From: Flexithrix dorotheae DSM 6795
GTDB taxonomy: Bacteria > Bacteroidota > Bacteroidia > Cytophagales > Flammeovirgaceae
Assembly: GCF_000379765.1 (NCBI RefSeq)
Contig: NZ_KB903444.1
Span: 1 to 64,000 of the forward strand
Reading direction: 5' to 3'
DNA length: 64,000 nt
Position 1 is the stretch's first letter. Each line of letters opens with the position of its first letter. The translations under genes were made by a program, and so were the position numbers. The notes beneath the pieces are model-generated. The model saw only the letters and a program-made list of their open reading frames with translations. It was not told the DNA's origin and did no database searches. Of this stretch, positions 39,157 to 51,800 are shown one piece after another.

Positions 39157-39804
39157 TCAATTTTTATAGAAACTCAGTTCTGGTTTTTTCTCTTTCAGTT
39201 TAATCAGTTCTGAAGTTTCCCCTAAAACTTCATCCACTATTCCGTATTCTTTTGCTTCGATGGCATTCAGAAAGCGATCTCTTCGGAAAAATTCTTCTAT
39301 TTCTTCCTTACTGTGCCCGCTGTTCTTCCCCATGATATGGAAAAGCTGAGCCTGAAGCCGTTCTTGTTCGTGGGTGGCAATCCGAACATCTTCAGTATAA
39401 CCCTTGGCTCCACCTCCCGCTGGATGTTGATGGATGGTAGCCATCGCCAAGGCAAACCGTTTCCCTTTTGCTCCGGAACTTAGTAAAGCTGTTCCCATAC
39501 TTCCGCTAAAACCAACCGCCACTGTGGAAACAGGGGCTGAAATCATTTGCATGGCATCGTAAATGGCCAATCCGGCATATACTGATCCTCCCGGGCAATG
39601 AATGTACATGTCAATCTGTCGATTTTGGTCCTGGCTATTCAAATAAAGTAGCTGAGCTACAATAAGATTAGCCACCTGATCATCAATTGCAGTGCCCAGA
39701 AAAATTATTCGTTCTTTGAGTAAAAGACTAAATATATCATATGATCGCTCCCCACTACTGCTCTGATCAAGCACCATGGGAATCAAATGTGATTTTACAT
39801 GCAT
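39157..39804 (-). CDS. ClpP-like serine protease paralogue
   Basis: The 215-residue protein has the ClpP fold (RIIFLGTAIDDQVANLIVAQLLYL; YIHCPGGSVYAGLAIYDAMQ). The catalytic Ser is Ser102 in GFSGSMG, His is His125 in TIHQHPAGG and the Asp is in RRDRFLNA near 176, so the triad is complete. The Ser motif differs from the usual QAASMG and the His region reads IHQHP rather than IHQP, so it looks like a paralogue rather than the housekeeping ClpP. It lies third in a minus-strand operon behind an ECF sigma factor and a small helical protein. It may process the small protein or another regulator; this is inference. Confidence 0.85.
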   Translation of the reverse strand: MHVKSHLIPMVLDQSSSGERSYDIFSLLLKERIIFLGTAIDDQVANLIVAQLLYLNSQDQNRQIDMYIHCPGGSVYAGLAIYDAMQMISAPVSTVAVGFSGSMGTALLSSGAKGKRFALAMATIHQHPAGGGAKGYTEDVRIATHEQERLQAQLFHIMGKNSGHSKEEIEEFFRRDRFLNAIEAKEYGIVDEVLGETSELIKLKEKKPELSFYKN

Positions 39805-39815
39805 AAGATTATTGT

Positions 39816-40079
39816 TTATAAAATAGAAAATATCCGGTCCTGAAATGATTTATATTTTGGACTTGTAAATAATTTTTTTTCAACCATATTTATTTCCCTT
39901 TTCAGTTTTTCTCTTCCATAGTGCTTAAGTATTCTATAAGTTAAAGCTTGCCAATAGGCCTTTTCCTTAAGTTCCTTGTTTATCTGTAACCTGGCCTCCA
40001 TCACCAGTCTATCGGCCGGATCGCCCTCCTCCAAAAGGAGATTTTCCAATTGCTGTGCTTCAATCAATGAAATCCTCAT
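39816..40079 (-). CDS. Small helical protein, possible cytoplasmic anti-sigma factor
   Basis: The 87-residue protein is all charged helices (EAQQLENLLLEEGDPADRLV; LKHYGREKLKREINMVEKKL) and has no membrane segment or signal peptide. Its N-terminal part resembles the helical region of anti-sigma factors (short helices with ADR-type turns). Its start overlaps the 3' end of the sigma-factor gene by 20 bp, so translation is coupled. The ClpP-like gene begins 11 bp downstream. The anti-sigma role is inferred from position and helix pattern only. Confidence 0.6.
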   Translation of the reverse strand: MRISLIEAQQLENLLLEEGDPADRLVMEARLQINKELKEKAYWQALTYRILKHYGREKLKREINMVEKKLFTSPKYKSFQDRIFSIL

Positions 40080-40593
40080 ATCCTAATGATTTTTGTTTCA
40101 CATTTTCCCTTACTTTTTCAAGGCATTTAAATTTTTGCACGGTGGCAGATCGTTCACTTTTATAACCAAACTTTTTGGCAATCTCTTTCATACTCAATTT
40201 TTCGTAATAATAAGTTTGCAACAAATCCATACATTTCTCCCCTGACTCTTGGAGAAATAGTAGTAATTTTTGAACCAGCGGTTTCGATTCATTCGTTGTC
40301 TTAAATTCCATATTTTCCAGCCCAACCTTTCTTTTCTCTTTGTGATGGTATTTCAGCCAAAGGTTTTTCACTATACCCATTAAATAAGCCTGGTCACTAA
40401 TTTCTGCCTGGAAACTTGTAGTGACCATTTTTTCATAATACAGGATAATCGCTTCATGGAAAAGCTCCCTGGCTTCTTCTAAATCACCACCTCTTTTTTG
40501 GATGTAATTACAAACCGCAGGAAACACCTCCTCATACCAGTTCATGATTTGTACTTCCCTGGATTGTTTATCAATTTTTTCTTTTACCAGCAT
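40060..40593 (-). CDS. ECF-type sigma-70 family RNA polymerase sigma factor
   Basis: The 177-residue protein has region 2 (DLEEARELFHEAIILYYEK, with the helix that contacts core polymerase, and VKNLWLKYHHKEKR for -10 recognition) and region 4 with a helix-turn-helix (KLSMKEIAKKFGYKSERSA). Size and layout match extracytoplasmic-function sigma factors. The first gene of the three-gene minus-strand operon, it is followed by the small helical protein (20-bp overlap) and the ClpP-like protease. Its regulon cannot be read here. Confidence 0.85.
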   Translation of the reverse strand: MLVKEKIDKQSREVQIMNWYEEVFPAVCNYIQKRGGDLEEARELFHEAIILYYEKMVTTSFQAEISDQAYLMGIVKNLWLKYHHKEKRKVGLENMEFKTTNESKPLVQKLLLFLQESGEKCMDLLQTYYYEKLSMKEIAKKFGYKSERSATVQKFKCLEKVRENVKQKSLGYEDFID

Positions 40594-41122
40594 AATTCTT
40601 TCTTTTCATAGATGTTCCGGCAATCAACCAAATATCACCCTAAAATTTGACTTTTTTTAATCAGGCTATTTTTGGATCCAGTACAGGCATTAAGATGTGG
40701 ACAAATGAATTGAAAAACCGGTTGCCCGACTGATTTTTGGTTTTGAAGTTTTCTAAAGTATAACCTTTCAGCTGCGAATGGTAGATTTTGCTCTATGCCT
40801 CCCCAATTTTTCCTTAAATAATCTCCATTATTCTCTTCAAAATTGGGTCGCCTAAAATAAAATCTAATCATCCTCGCTTGGAAATCCCTTACTTTAGACA
40901 ACCCCTTTGAATCTTCCAAACAATTGGTTGAAATGATTCATTGCATTTTTATTCTTAAACCAAAATTTCAAATTAACTCTATTCCCTTATTTGCCATTTT
41001 CGGCTATCAAAAATGACCTACGCTATCCATAGGTTTTTAAATTCCAAAAAAATTCCCTAATATCAAATCAATAAAATTGCTATAAACTAGAATTATTCAA
41101 ACAAATTTTCACCTTTCAAAAA
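40594..41122. other. Divergent intergenic region, about 530 bp
   Basis: This gap lies between the sigma-factor operon (minus) and the sugar porter (plus). A 94-codon frame at 40635-40919 on the minus strand begins with TTG, has no recognisable motif and is probably not a gene. No clear promoter or hairpin is seen. Confidence 0.45.
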
Positions 41123-42532
41123 ATGAACAAACAGTTCAATTATAATCAAACTTATATCTGGCTTATCTGTATCACTGCTGCAATGGGAGGTTTTCTCTTT
41201 GGCTACGACTGGGTAGTAATTGGGGGAGCAAAACCATTTTATGAGCCCTATTTCAATTTAACCTCTGCCACTCAAAAAGGTTGGGGAACCAGTTCTGCTT
41301 TGGTGGGCTGTATGGCAGGAGCCTTACTTTGTGCATTCATAAGTGATAAGCTTGGTAGAAAGCGCCTTTTAATTGCCTCAGGATTACTTTTTTCATTATC
41401 GGCCTTAGGAACCGCACTTGCAGATTCTTTTTATATGTTTAATGTGTACCGAATTATGGGAGGAGTGGCCATGGGTATTTCACTCAATTTGTCTCCTATG
41501 TACATATCAGAAATTTCTCCTCCTGCTAAAAGGGGCATGTTTGTCACCATCATGCAACTCATGGTGATGTTTGGCGTATTGTTGGCCCAATTGATTAATT
41601 GGCAAATTTCACTTTTGGATAATTCATTACCTGCAAATGCCTCTTTGGAAGTGATTGCACAAAGCTGGAATGGCCAAAAGGGATGGCGGTGGATGTTTGC
41701 GGCCGAATTTATTCCGGCAATTTTATTTTTTGTCCTCATGTATTTTGTTCCTGAAAGTGCCCGATGGCTAATTAAGAATGGACAAATTGAGGAGGCCAAA
41801 AAAGTATTTCAAAAGATTGGAGGGACAGCTTATGCGGAATTTGAATTGAAAGATGTAGGCAACACCCTGAGTAGTGAAAATGTTGCCCGGGTTAATTTTA
41901 AAGAGTTGCTCAATCCCAGGATTTTAAAGGTAATCGGGTTGGGAATATTCCTGGCATTTTTACAACAATGGAGTGGCATCAATATGGTAATTTACTATGC
42001 TGCAGATATATTCCAGGCAGCGGGTTATGACCTAAAGGAAATGATGTTAAACATTGTAGTAATTGGTTCGGTGATGGTTCTTTCTGTGTTCATTACCCTT
42101 TTCACAGTGGACAAGTTTGGCCGAAAATCATTATTACTCCTGGGGACCTCTTCTATGGTCATCGTTTATATACTTATTGGCCTTTGCTTTCAGTTAGAAG
42201 CCAATAACGGATTGACAGTGGTTCTACTCATTCTGATAAATATCATGTGCTACTCTATTACCCTAGCGCCCTTATTATGGGTAGTCCTTTCAGAAATTTT
42301 TCCCAACCGGATAAGAGGAGCAGCCATGTCCATAGCTGCCCTGGCACACTGGATTGGTAACTTTTCTCTGACCTTCACTTTTCCGGCAATCAATGAAGCC
42401 ATTGGTTGGGCCAATAATTTTTGGATGCATGGAGTCATCTGCGCAATTGGCTTTCTAATTTTATATAAATTTCTTCCAGAAACAAAAGGAAAAACACTGG
42501 AAGAAATCGAGCGAGAGTTAATTGGTTCTTAA
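41123..42532 (+). CDS. MFS sugar porter (SP family)
   Basis: The 469-residue protein has 12 predicted membrane segments and the marks of the sugar porter family: GYDWVVIGGA in helix 1, the GRKRLL loop, PESARWLIKNG before the central loop, the QQWSGINMVIYYA motif in helix 7, FGRKSLLL, and the end motif PETKGKTLEEIE. Such proteins bring in monosaccharides with H+ or by facilitated diffusion. It may take up sugars freed by the nearby glycan-degrading enzymes; the substrate is not evident. Confidence 0.92.
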   Translation: MNKQFNYNQTYIWLICITAAMGGFLFGYDWVVIGGAKPFYEPYFNLTSATQKGWGTSSALVGCMAGALLCAFISDKLGRKRLLIASGLLFSLSALGTALADSFYMFNVYRIMGGVAMGISLNLSPMYISEISPPAKRGMFVTIMQLMVMFGVLLAQLINWQISLLDNSLPANASLEVIAQSWNGQKGWRWMFAAEFIPAILFFVLMYFVPESARWLIKNGQIEEAKKVFQKIGGTAYAEFELKDVGNTLSSENVARVNFKELLNPRILKVIGLGIFLAFLQQWSGINMVIYYAADIFQAAGYDLKEMMLNIVVIGSVMVLSVFITLFTVDKFGRKSLLLLGTSSMVIVYILIGLCFQLEANNGLTVVLLILINIMCYSITLAPLLWVVLSEIFPNRIRGAAMSIAALAHWIGNFSLTFTFPAINEAIGWANNFWMHGVICAIGFLILYKFLPETKGKTLEEIERELIGS

Positions 42533-42608
42533 CCAAACCAAAAGTAGATTTTAAGAAAGACACATCAATACTTTCCATAATTTGGAAATGAATTCTGATA
42601 TAAAAATT

Positions 42609-42651
42609 AAACTAAAGGAGACTGTTCTATATTAGCAGTCTTTTTTAGTTT
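42609..42651 (+). terminator. Rho-independent terminator after the sugar porter
   Basis: The arms are AAACTAAA..AGACTG (42609-42624) and CAGTCT..TTTAGTTT (42636-42651), with a T-run inside the right arm. It lies about 80 bp after the stop codon. Confidence 0.7.
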
Positions 42652-42824
42652 ATTTACCACCCATAACTTCTTCCATCAATTTTACCAGAAAATACCTTTT
42701 GGGGATATTATAAATTTATTTTTTAGCCCGGTTATACTTTTCTATAGCAATAATTAGTTTGTATGGATGAAGTGGTGTAAAAGCCGCCTAATTACTCTGA
42801 AATCGCTATTTAACCCAGCTTTGT

Positions 42825-45800
42825 ATGCCCAAATACCACTCCCCAAAATTTACTAAAACCCTTTTACTTTTTTCCTTAACTTTTCTTTTTATTATTTTCA
42901 AAAATTCAGAAGCATTAAGCCAAACCTATCCCGGAGTTTGTGATTTCGATGATGGAAACTGGGGCGATTGTGCGTGGAATCAGACACTTGATAAAACCAA
43001 CTTTACCTTCAACATGAATATGTTGATACATGATGAAGATGGAGGTGGCTGTGATGCAGATGACTGGATGGAATACATGCATTATTATTATGAGGCAACA
43101 GGAGTCACAAAATATAGATTTTTAAAAGTATACAATAGAAGGCATGCTGCATTATATGACCAATTTGTAGACAATATTGATGGATGTAGTGAAGCTACTC
43201 ACGATTATGGATATAATCCATATAATAACAATAACACATCAGGTAAAATCATTTCCCGGGGAGCTACAGGGGGTGAATACTTTAAAGTTCAGTTCCAATT
43301 TGCGTTTCCGCCTTCCTTAATCGGAAAAACAGTAACCATTGGTGTGGAAGATGGCTGGGGAGATGGTATGACCTTCCATGGTGGAACAAAGCAATATACT
43401 ATTCCGCTACTTCCCACTCCGGGAGCATTAAATTCAACTGCAGGTTGTGGGAAGGTAGATTTAAGCTGGGATGAACCAGAAGACATGAAGGGCTATCCCG
43501 GAGACTATGTTTATGTGATTTATGAAAATGATGTTCAGATTACTACTTTGCCAGCCGGAACAACCAGTTATACCAGAAGTACAACTACCAACAAAGGGTA
43601 TAAAATTTCACTTAGATATGTAAAAAATGGCATTACTTACGAAAGCAGCAAAAGGAGTGTACAGGGGGAAGTAATTGCACAATTGGGAGCACCTGCGGGA
43701 CTTGAAGCTACCCAAAACCTTTGTGATGGCTCATCAAAACTAACCTGGCAATGGGCTGCTGCTAATCCTAAAAATTTCAAACTCTACAGAAGCAACACAG
43801 AAGGTGGTACCTATACTGCAATCGCTACTATTTCAGGTGAAAAAAGGAGCTATGTAAATACAGGACTAACCAGGGGCTCTACCTATTACTATAAAATGAG
43901 TGCAATTAGCAAGGAGTGTGATACTGAAGGAGATATTTCAGATTTTGTACCTGGGATTTCACCCGCTGATCCTACTGCAGCTGCTAATTTCCAAATGGAA
44001 TTAATTAAAACAGGCACTGCGGGAGTAGAACTTACCTGGTCAGCTGGTAGCCATGTAGAAATGTACAAAATTGTAAGGCGGGGCATAAATGGAGGCGAAG
44101 AAACTTTTGATATAGATAACCCCACCACTACTTCTTATTTAGATCAGGATGCTGAATCCTGTGCTACCTATGAATATGAAATTTTTTCTGTGAATGGATG
44201 TAAGGAAGTCTCTGGTGGGAAGGCAAAGCTTAAAAGTGACAATACTAAGGATGAAATAAATATTACGGATATTGATGTAAGTAAGGTCCTTGCAAAAGAC
44301 TCACTAACAGCATCTAAGGGATATTTTGGAGATAGGGTTCTATTGGAGTGGTCTACAGGTGAAAATGCCAATTTTATCAATAGATATAAAATTTACAGAC
44401 GAAAACTGGGAAGTGATGTAGTCCCTCAGTTAATGATTACTACACAAACTGATGTAAGAACCTGGACAGATAATTCTACTAACGCCCGTCAGATTTATGA
44501 ATATTTTGTGATTGGGGAAAACGAATGTGGGATTGAGAAGCAGATCACTTTTGATATCAATCTGGTTAATGGAAAAGATTACCAGTCATTAGCCCTTCCG
44601 GCAAATGGAGTAGCTTATACACTGGGATTCAGACTTCCTTTTGGAGTTGTAAATGGTAATATCGTATATGAAGGAGGAATTGCTGTTCCTGATGTAAAAG
44701 TAATTGCAGAACGGCAGGAAGGCACTTCAGGGAATGCATTATCATTTGATGGAACGGATGATTTTGTGCAAATAAACGGTTCGGATTTTCCCACCTTTAC
44801 CAACGAACTGACACTTTCTGCCTGGATAAATCCAGATACCCTTTTAAATGATCAGTATTTAATCACCAAGCAAAACCAATTTGAGGTGAAATTAAACAAT
44901 GCTGGAAATATTGTTACTACTGTTCAAAAAAGTGGAGGGGCTCAAACACTTACTTCAACAATAGCCTTAAATTCAGGAGATTATAGCAATGTTACCGTAA
45001 CCATGGATACGGATGACAGCCTGAAAATTTATATCAATGGCGTATTAAGTAATTCCCTAAAAATTGCAACCGGAAACCTAACCACAAATTCAAATGATAT
45101 TTATCTGGGTCGGAATTTCACAGCCTCAGGTTATTTTAATGGGAATATAGATGAGGTAAGGGTGTATAGCAGAGGCCTGGATTCTTTGAGTGTATTGAGA
45201 GATTATGGCAGGCTGGTAAATCCGGATGATGATGGACTTGAAGGATATTGGCGGTTTGATGAAGGCTTAGGTCCCTTTGTTTTTGATGCCTCTGAGAAAG
45301 GCGGCAAATTTCATGGTCGGGATGGAATAATTAATGGTGCCCTCTGGAGTGATTCCATTCCCACAGGGTCTCAGCTTGCCACTGCAAGTTATACAGATGA
45401 TGCCGGAAATTATTCCATTACAGGAATAATATATGAAGGAAATGGAGGCAACTTTAACATTACCCCTACCATGACCATGGGAGGAGCTATTCATGCTTTC
45501 GATCCCAGCCAGCAAATAGTTTACCTTGGGGAAGGTAGCAGTGTGGAAAATGGAGTCGATTTTAAAGACATTTCTTCATTCAGGGTTACTGGAAATGTGT
45601 ATTTTACCCATGAAAGCAAAAATAATCTTCAAGAGGTCGGTTCTAAAGGGGTTAATATTTTTATTGACGGGGAAATAGCTGCTGTAAAAAATGGCAAACT
45701 TGTAGAAACAGATGAAAATGGAGCATTTGACATTCAGGTTCCCATTGGTCATCACTTCCTTGAATTCAGAAAATTAACCCACACTATTCAAAATGAAGGA

Positions 45801-48800
45801 AGGTATCCTGTAGACAGGGAAACAAAGGATTTTCAGGCACCAGTTTCTGGAATTGTAATGTTGGATAGTACCACAAAAATTTTGGTGGGAAGAGGTGTAG
45901 GAGGACCCGTAGAAAGAGACAAACTAATAGGTTTTGGGAAAAGTGTAAATAATATTGGTCAAATTGAATTTACTCTGGAATCTGCTAATGATGGAGGGTT
46001 GGTTTCAGAAACCATAACTACAAATCTAGCAAATGGAGAATATCAGGTTTCCCTTCCACCCAAAGAATACAAAGTAAAGGAGGTAAAATATATCGATGAT
46101 GGAAGCTACGTATTTAAGGATAGTGATGGAACTCCGCTTGCACAGGAAAATCTGGATATGTCCGCTCTTATTTTTGATTCTTATGAAAAAGACAGTGTAT
46201 ATCAAACTCTGCCTGATACAATTGTATATGTAAACGAACAGGGTTTTGTTGAAAAGGATACCACCGGGTTAAGCAATCAGCTGGATACATTGGAAATTAC
46301 CAGGCAGGAAACGCAATATAAATTTAATGAGACTACCCAGCAAAATGACACCATATTGGTGGATGTAAAAGATTCTATTGTGGCCAAATTAACCACAATA
46401 GAAGTGCTGGATAATATTGATTCGGTAAAGTATCATTTCAGACGGGATTTCATTTTAAGAAATAAACCAATCATTATTGTAACCGATGAGTACGGAAGGG
46501 ATTTTTCCACATCAGGAGGTGATCAGGAATTGAAATTTAAAGACAATGCAGGAACTACTTTTACTGCAGATTTAAGTTCCCTACCTTATAAGGTATTTCG
46601 CCAGGGACAACCGTATAAAATGCGAATTTTCCTCTATGAAATATATACCAATATTGATGATTCGAAAACTCATAAAGTTCCTGTTACAGATGCTGAATTA
46701 TCGGTAAGTAATGGCCTGGGACGTGGATTTTATTTAGAACCCGATGGAAATAAAGACCAGGCAGTTGCCTATTCCAGCGGAGGTTTAGACAAAATTAGGA
46801 TTACAGATGGAGATACGCTTTATAATTTTAAAGCAGGAGAACCTAATTTGTTGGAAAATGCCAGTGTTCCGTCAGAAAGTTATCTCAAATCTCTGACTAT
46901 CCAGGCCAAAGCAGGAAGCAATATTATTGAATGGCCCGCACCAGGTGGTGGTGGTGCACCAAATCCTTTTAAAGCCTATGTTTTGGGTGGTTTACAGGTA
47001 GGTAATAACTTTATTACCCAGGGTCCTGAGCTGGTAGACTTTATTCTTCGAGATCCTCCAATGGACGGAAGTTACAGTTATCTAACCAAGGGATCTAGTT
47101 TCTCAAGTGTGGAAGAAACCTCTCATAATTTCGATGGCTCAGCCAGTCTAAAACTAAAGGCCCAGACAGGAGCGAAGATATTAAAGGGAGTTGGGGTAAT
47201 CACAGAATCTAAGGCAGTAGCGTCTAAATCAGGTACTTTGGGCTTAAAAACAGGTGGAGGATTTGGGGAAGAAAATGTTTATAGCTACGAAGCAACCACT
47301 TCCTTTAAAACCAGATCTGCCGGATCATTAGTTGGGGCCTCCAGTGATCTTTTTGTAGGTACCTCAAAGAATATCATATTTGGCATAATTAAAAACCTGG
47401 CGTTTGTGGAAGAAAGTGATTGTGGGCTTTCTACAGTGGAATGTCCTGTTGAAATTACAGTTACAGCTTCCGATGGAAGTACCACCAAAACTTTAAAACT
47501 TGCCCGATTTAAAGAAATGGCATTTGGAAGAGGAGGAATTGCCACCACTTTTGTATATGACCAAAATCATATTGAAAATTACCTGATTCCAAACCTGAAA
47601 GCACTCAGGGATAATTTATTACAAAATAATGCGAAGTATGTAAATAATGTGACATCTGCCGCTTTTCCAAGCCAAAATGAAGAATGGTTAACGGAAAGAA
47701 TTGGAACAAACAATGATAACCTTATTTGGGGAGCAGATATACAAGCAAATGACCTTTCCCCAACAAAAGCTGATGGTACCTTAACCTCTAATACAGGTAA
47801 AAGTTATACTTTTACCCCAACCAGAAAAGGAGAAATTGACTCTGTGAGGTGGTTTAACCAACAAATCAACACATGGATTAATACACTTGCCAGAAATGAA
47901 GTAGAAAAATGGTTGGCCATAAAAGGTTATGGAGTGAAGCAATCGAATGTGAGTATTTCTGCACAAAGTGAGTACAGTTATGAATATTCAGCAGAATGGG
48001 AAGATACTAATTTTGATGATTTCTATATTGGTCCTTTTGGTTCACTGGGGACTGAAACTGATCTAAAAGAATCTGGAAGTGGGGTTTCCATAGATTATAA
48101 TATATCTCTTTCCAATACCAATACTGTTTCCTCTTCTGAATCAAATGGTCAGAGTTTTAAAGTAGGATATGTAATCAATGATGATGATGTTGGGGACTAC
48201 CACACCATAAATATTTATGGAAATGATCAGGATACTGAAAACCTTGGTAAGGATGCCTACAAGAGTACGCCTATATTTGAAACCCTTGCAGGACAAACAG
48301 CATGTCCGCATGAAGATGAGGTTGTGCTTCGATTTGCCACTTCAAGCTATGTAGGAGGACTGATTTCCAAAAACCAGCAACTGAGTTTGCAACTGGCGGC
48401 ATCTATTTTATATATCCAGCAAACCATAGATTATAGAGTTGGAGATAATTCTTATCCGCCTGCAGCCACTGCTATTTTAGATGAGGTGAAAGATGCCAAA
48501 AACAGATCTATTCTCAGTCTGGTTAAACAAAAGAAAAAGCTGGAGGAAAGGAAAAAACGAGTCGATAAAAAATTAGCTTTATTAAATACGCTGAAGGGTT
48601 CTATCGATAGCAATAAGAAGGAAATTCTAAGCAGCAGAACACAGCAAAGGGATAAACCTGGAATTACCATTAATGGTACTGCTAAAGTAGCCACGGCCTA
48701 TAATATCCCTGCAGATCAGACTGCAGCATTCTTATTGAATTTTAACAATGAAAGTGAAACGGATGATAACCAGTATTATGTATTGGAAGTAATAGAATCA

Positions 48801-51800
48801 ACCAATCCCGATGGTTTAGTGATGAGAATTGATGGACAGGAAATATTTGGCAACAGACAGTATTTTGTTCCCGGAGGCAAGTCCATCACCAAAACGCTGG
48901 TGGTAGAAAGAGGTCCTTTCGAATTTAATTATGACAGCGTACAATTAGTATTACATTCCGCTTGTCAATATGATTTAACAGGTAACGGAGCATTAATAGA
49001 CGATACCGTAACCATTTCTGCATTTTTCATCCCAAGTTGTACCGAACCTAATATTTTTCAGCCGCAAGATAACTGGACCATAAATACCAGTTTGGTGGAT
49101 AGCACAGATACTACTCGTGTACTTTATCAGATTGGCGGATTTAATATAAATTATCCTAACTTCCAGGCGGTAGAATTGCAATATAAATCTTCCGGGGATA
49201 GTGATGCTGAGTGGATTCTTTTAGACACTTATTATAGAGATTCCCTAGCCAGGGCGGAATTGGGTGGCAAACTAACCGATCCATTAATTGATAAAGATGG
49301 TGATGGAACGATAAAGCATATTTGGAAACAGGCCGGTTCAAAAACCTTAAATGGAGGATATGTCTGGACGGTCCCGGATGGAGAATATGATCTAAAAGCC
49401 ATTACCCTTTGTGGTGCTCCGGGAGATATTACAAGGGTAAGTTCGGAAATTTTCTCCGGAATAATTGATAGAGAAACACCACATGCTTTTGGTGCTCCCC
49501 AACCATCTGATGGGGTACTTTCTGCCGGGGATGAAATCATGATTCAGTTCAATGAACCTATCAATGCAGGTTTATTGCGACCGGCAAATTTCGATATTAG
49601 AGGTGTTTTGAATGGCACAGATTTAAGACATCCGGCCAGCTTATATTTTGATGGCACAGATAATAGCTATATGGAAATTCCAGAGGGTAATTCCCTCACC
49701 AGAAGATCGTTCTCAGTAGAATTTTATGTGAAAAGAGAGACCAGTGGCCAAGAAGAGATACTATTTTCACAGGGATTTGAAAAAGTAAAAGGGTTATTTA
49801 TCGGTTTTGATAATACCGATTCTTTAATGGTAACAGTGGTTGATGCAACTATTAAGGGAAACCAGAAAATTACTGCAGATGATAAATGGCATCATGTAGC
49901 CTTTACCTATGATGTAACTAACAATTCGGCCAGTATCCATATTGATGGTTTTTTAAGTGGTACCCACAATAGCTTTTCTCCGGATTATTTAAGTACCGGA
50001 AAAATTACAATTGGCAAATCACATTTTTCTGGAAATCCATCACTTCCATTCGCTGGAAATATTCATGAATTACGAATTTGGAAAAAAGCATTGTCAACCT
50101 CTCAGGTAAACATTTATGCTGGTAAAAGGATGAGTGGAAATGAACCAGGTCTTTCAGGAAACTGGCGAATGGAAGAAGCTTTTGGAACAATTGCAGAGGA
50201 TTTAGCCAGTAATCGCCATGCTACTGTAAATGCCACCTGGCAGGTAGAACCAAATGGAAATGCTGTAACCTTTAATGGAACGGATGCTTACCTGAAGACT
50301 AAAAGTCCAGCAATCAATAATGATATGGATTTTACAATGGAATTTTGGTTTAATGCAAATGGAATTACCAACCAGACATTATTATCGAATGGAAGAGGTG
50401 ATACCTTAAGAAATGCAGGAAATGAATTGCTTGATGCCAATAAAAATGGCTGGTCAGTTAATGCAAATGCTTCTGGCTTAATTGAAGTATGGAATTACGG
50501 AAAAAAATTCCAGGTTACCGATAAAAACTTTTTTGATGGTAAGTGGCACCATTTAGCACTGGTGGTAAAAAGACGTACCAACACCACCTGTTATATTGAC
50601 GGTCTCGAACAAAATACAGTAAGCAGTATTGACTTCTTTGGCTTTGGAGGACCCGCCCTTTGGTTGGGTGCCAGAGGCTGGGTAGATCAGGCTGGAGCTA
50701 CCAATATCACAGAATTTTACAATGGAAAACTGGATGAAATCAGGTTTTGGCAAACTGCAAGACCGCTCACTCAGATAAAGCGGGACATGCATTTCATGTT
50801 GACAGGAGACGAACCAGGATTATTACTTTACCATCCCTTTGACAGGTACCAGGAAGTGGCCGGCATTCAGGAATTATACGCTACTTATGTGAGCACGGCA
50901 ATTTCAGGTAGTTCTGCCATTTTGGATACAATTAAAATAGGAGGTGGAGCTCAACATACAGATGTTACTCCAACTGTAAAAATCCCAAGACCTGTACAGA
51001 AAGTAAACTTCAATTACTCGGCAAATAATGACAAAATCATTTTAACCACCAACGACCCGGACAGTTTATTGGAAAATGTAATTCTGGATATTACGGTTAA
51101 AAATGTGGAAGATATGAATGCCAATGTAATGGCTTCACCAGTTTCATGGACTGCTTTTGTAGATAAAAATCAGGTTGTTTGGGATGATGAGGACTTGCAT
51201 TTCGAAATTGAACAGGGGAATGGATTTGAATTCGAATCGAGAATTAGAAATACCGGTGGAAAGTTTGCCGAATTCGAAATAAAGAACTTGCCACCATGGT
51301 TATCCGTGGAGCCATCCAGTGGTACTTTACCCCCAGTTTCAAGTCAACTGGTGACTTTTGTAGTCAATCCGAATGTAAATATTGGAAAATATAGTGAAGA
51401 CATCCAGTTAGTGACAGAATTCGGGTTTGAAGAGGTATTATTACTTGATTTAAAAGTATTTAAACCTCTACCAGAAGACTGGACGGTTGATGCATCAAAG
51501 TATCAATTCAGTATGAATATCATTGCCCAGGTTGAAATAAACGGGGAAATTTCCAGGGATCCAGATGATGTGGTTGCCGCTTTCATAAATGGGGAGTGCA
51601 GAGGATTAGCTGAGTTAAAATATATTCCTGCATTCGACAATTACCAGGCTTTTGTGAGTATTTACAGTAATCAGTCCGGAGGCGAAGCCATCAAATTCAG
51701 GGTTTGGAATGCAAGTGATGGTCAGGTTCACCGGGATTTAACGCCAACTTATTCTTTTAACAATAATGCCTTTCACGGAACACCAGGAAATCCGGAATTA

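Noticed and set aside
40635..40919. 94-codon minus-strand frame upstream of the sigma factor
   Set aside because: TTG start, no motif and no coding-like composition.
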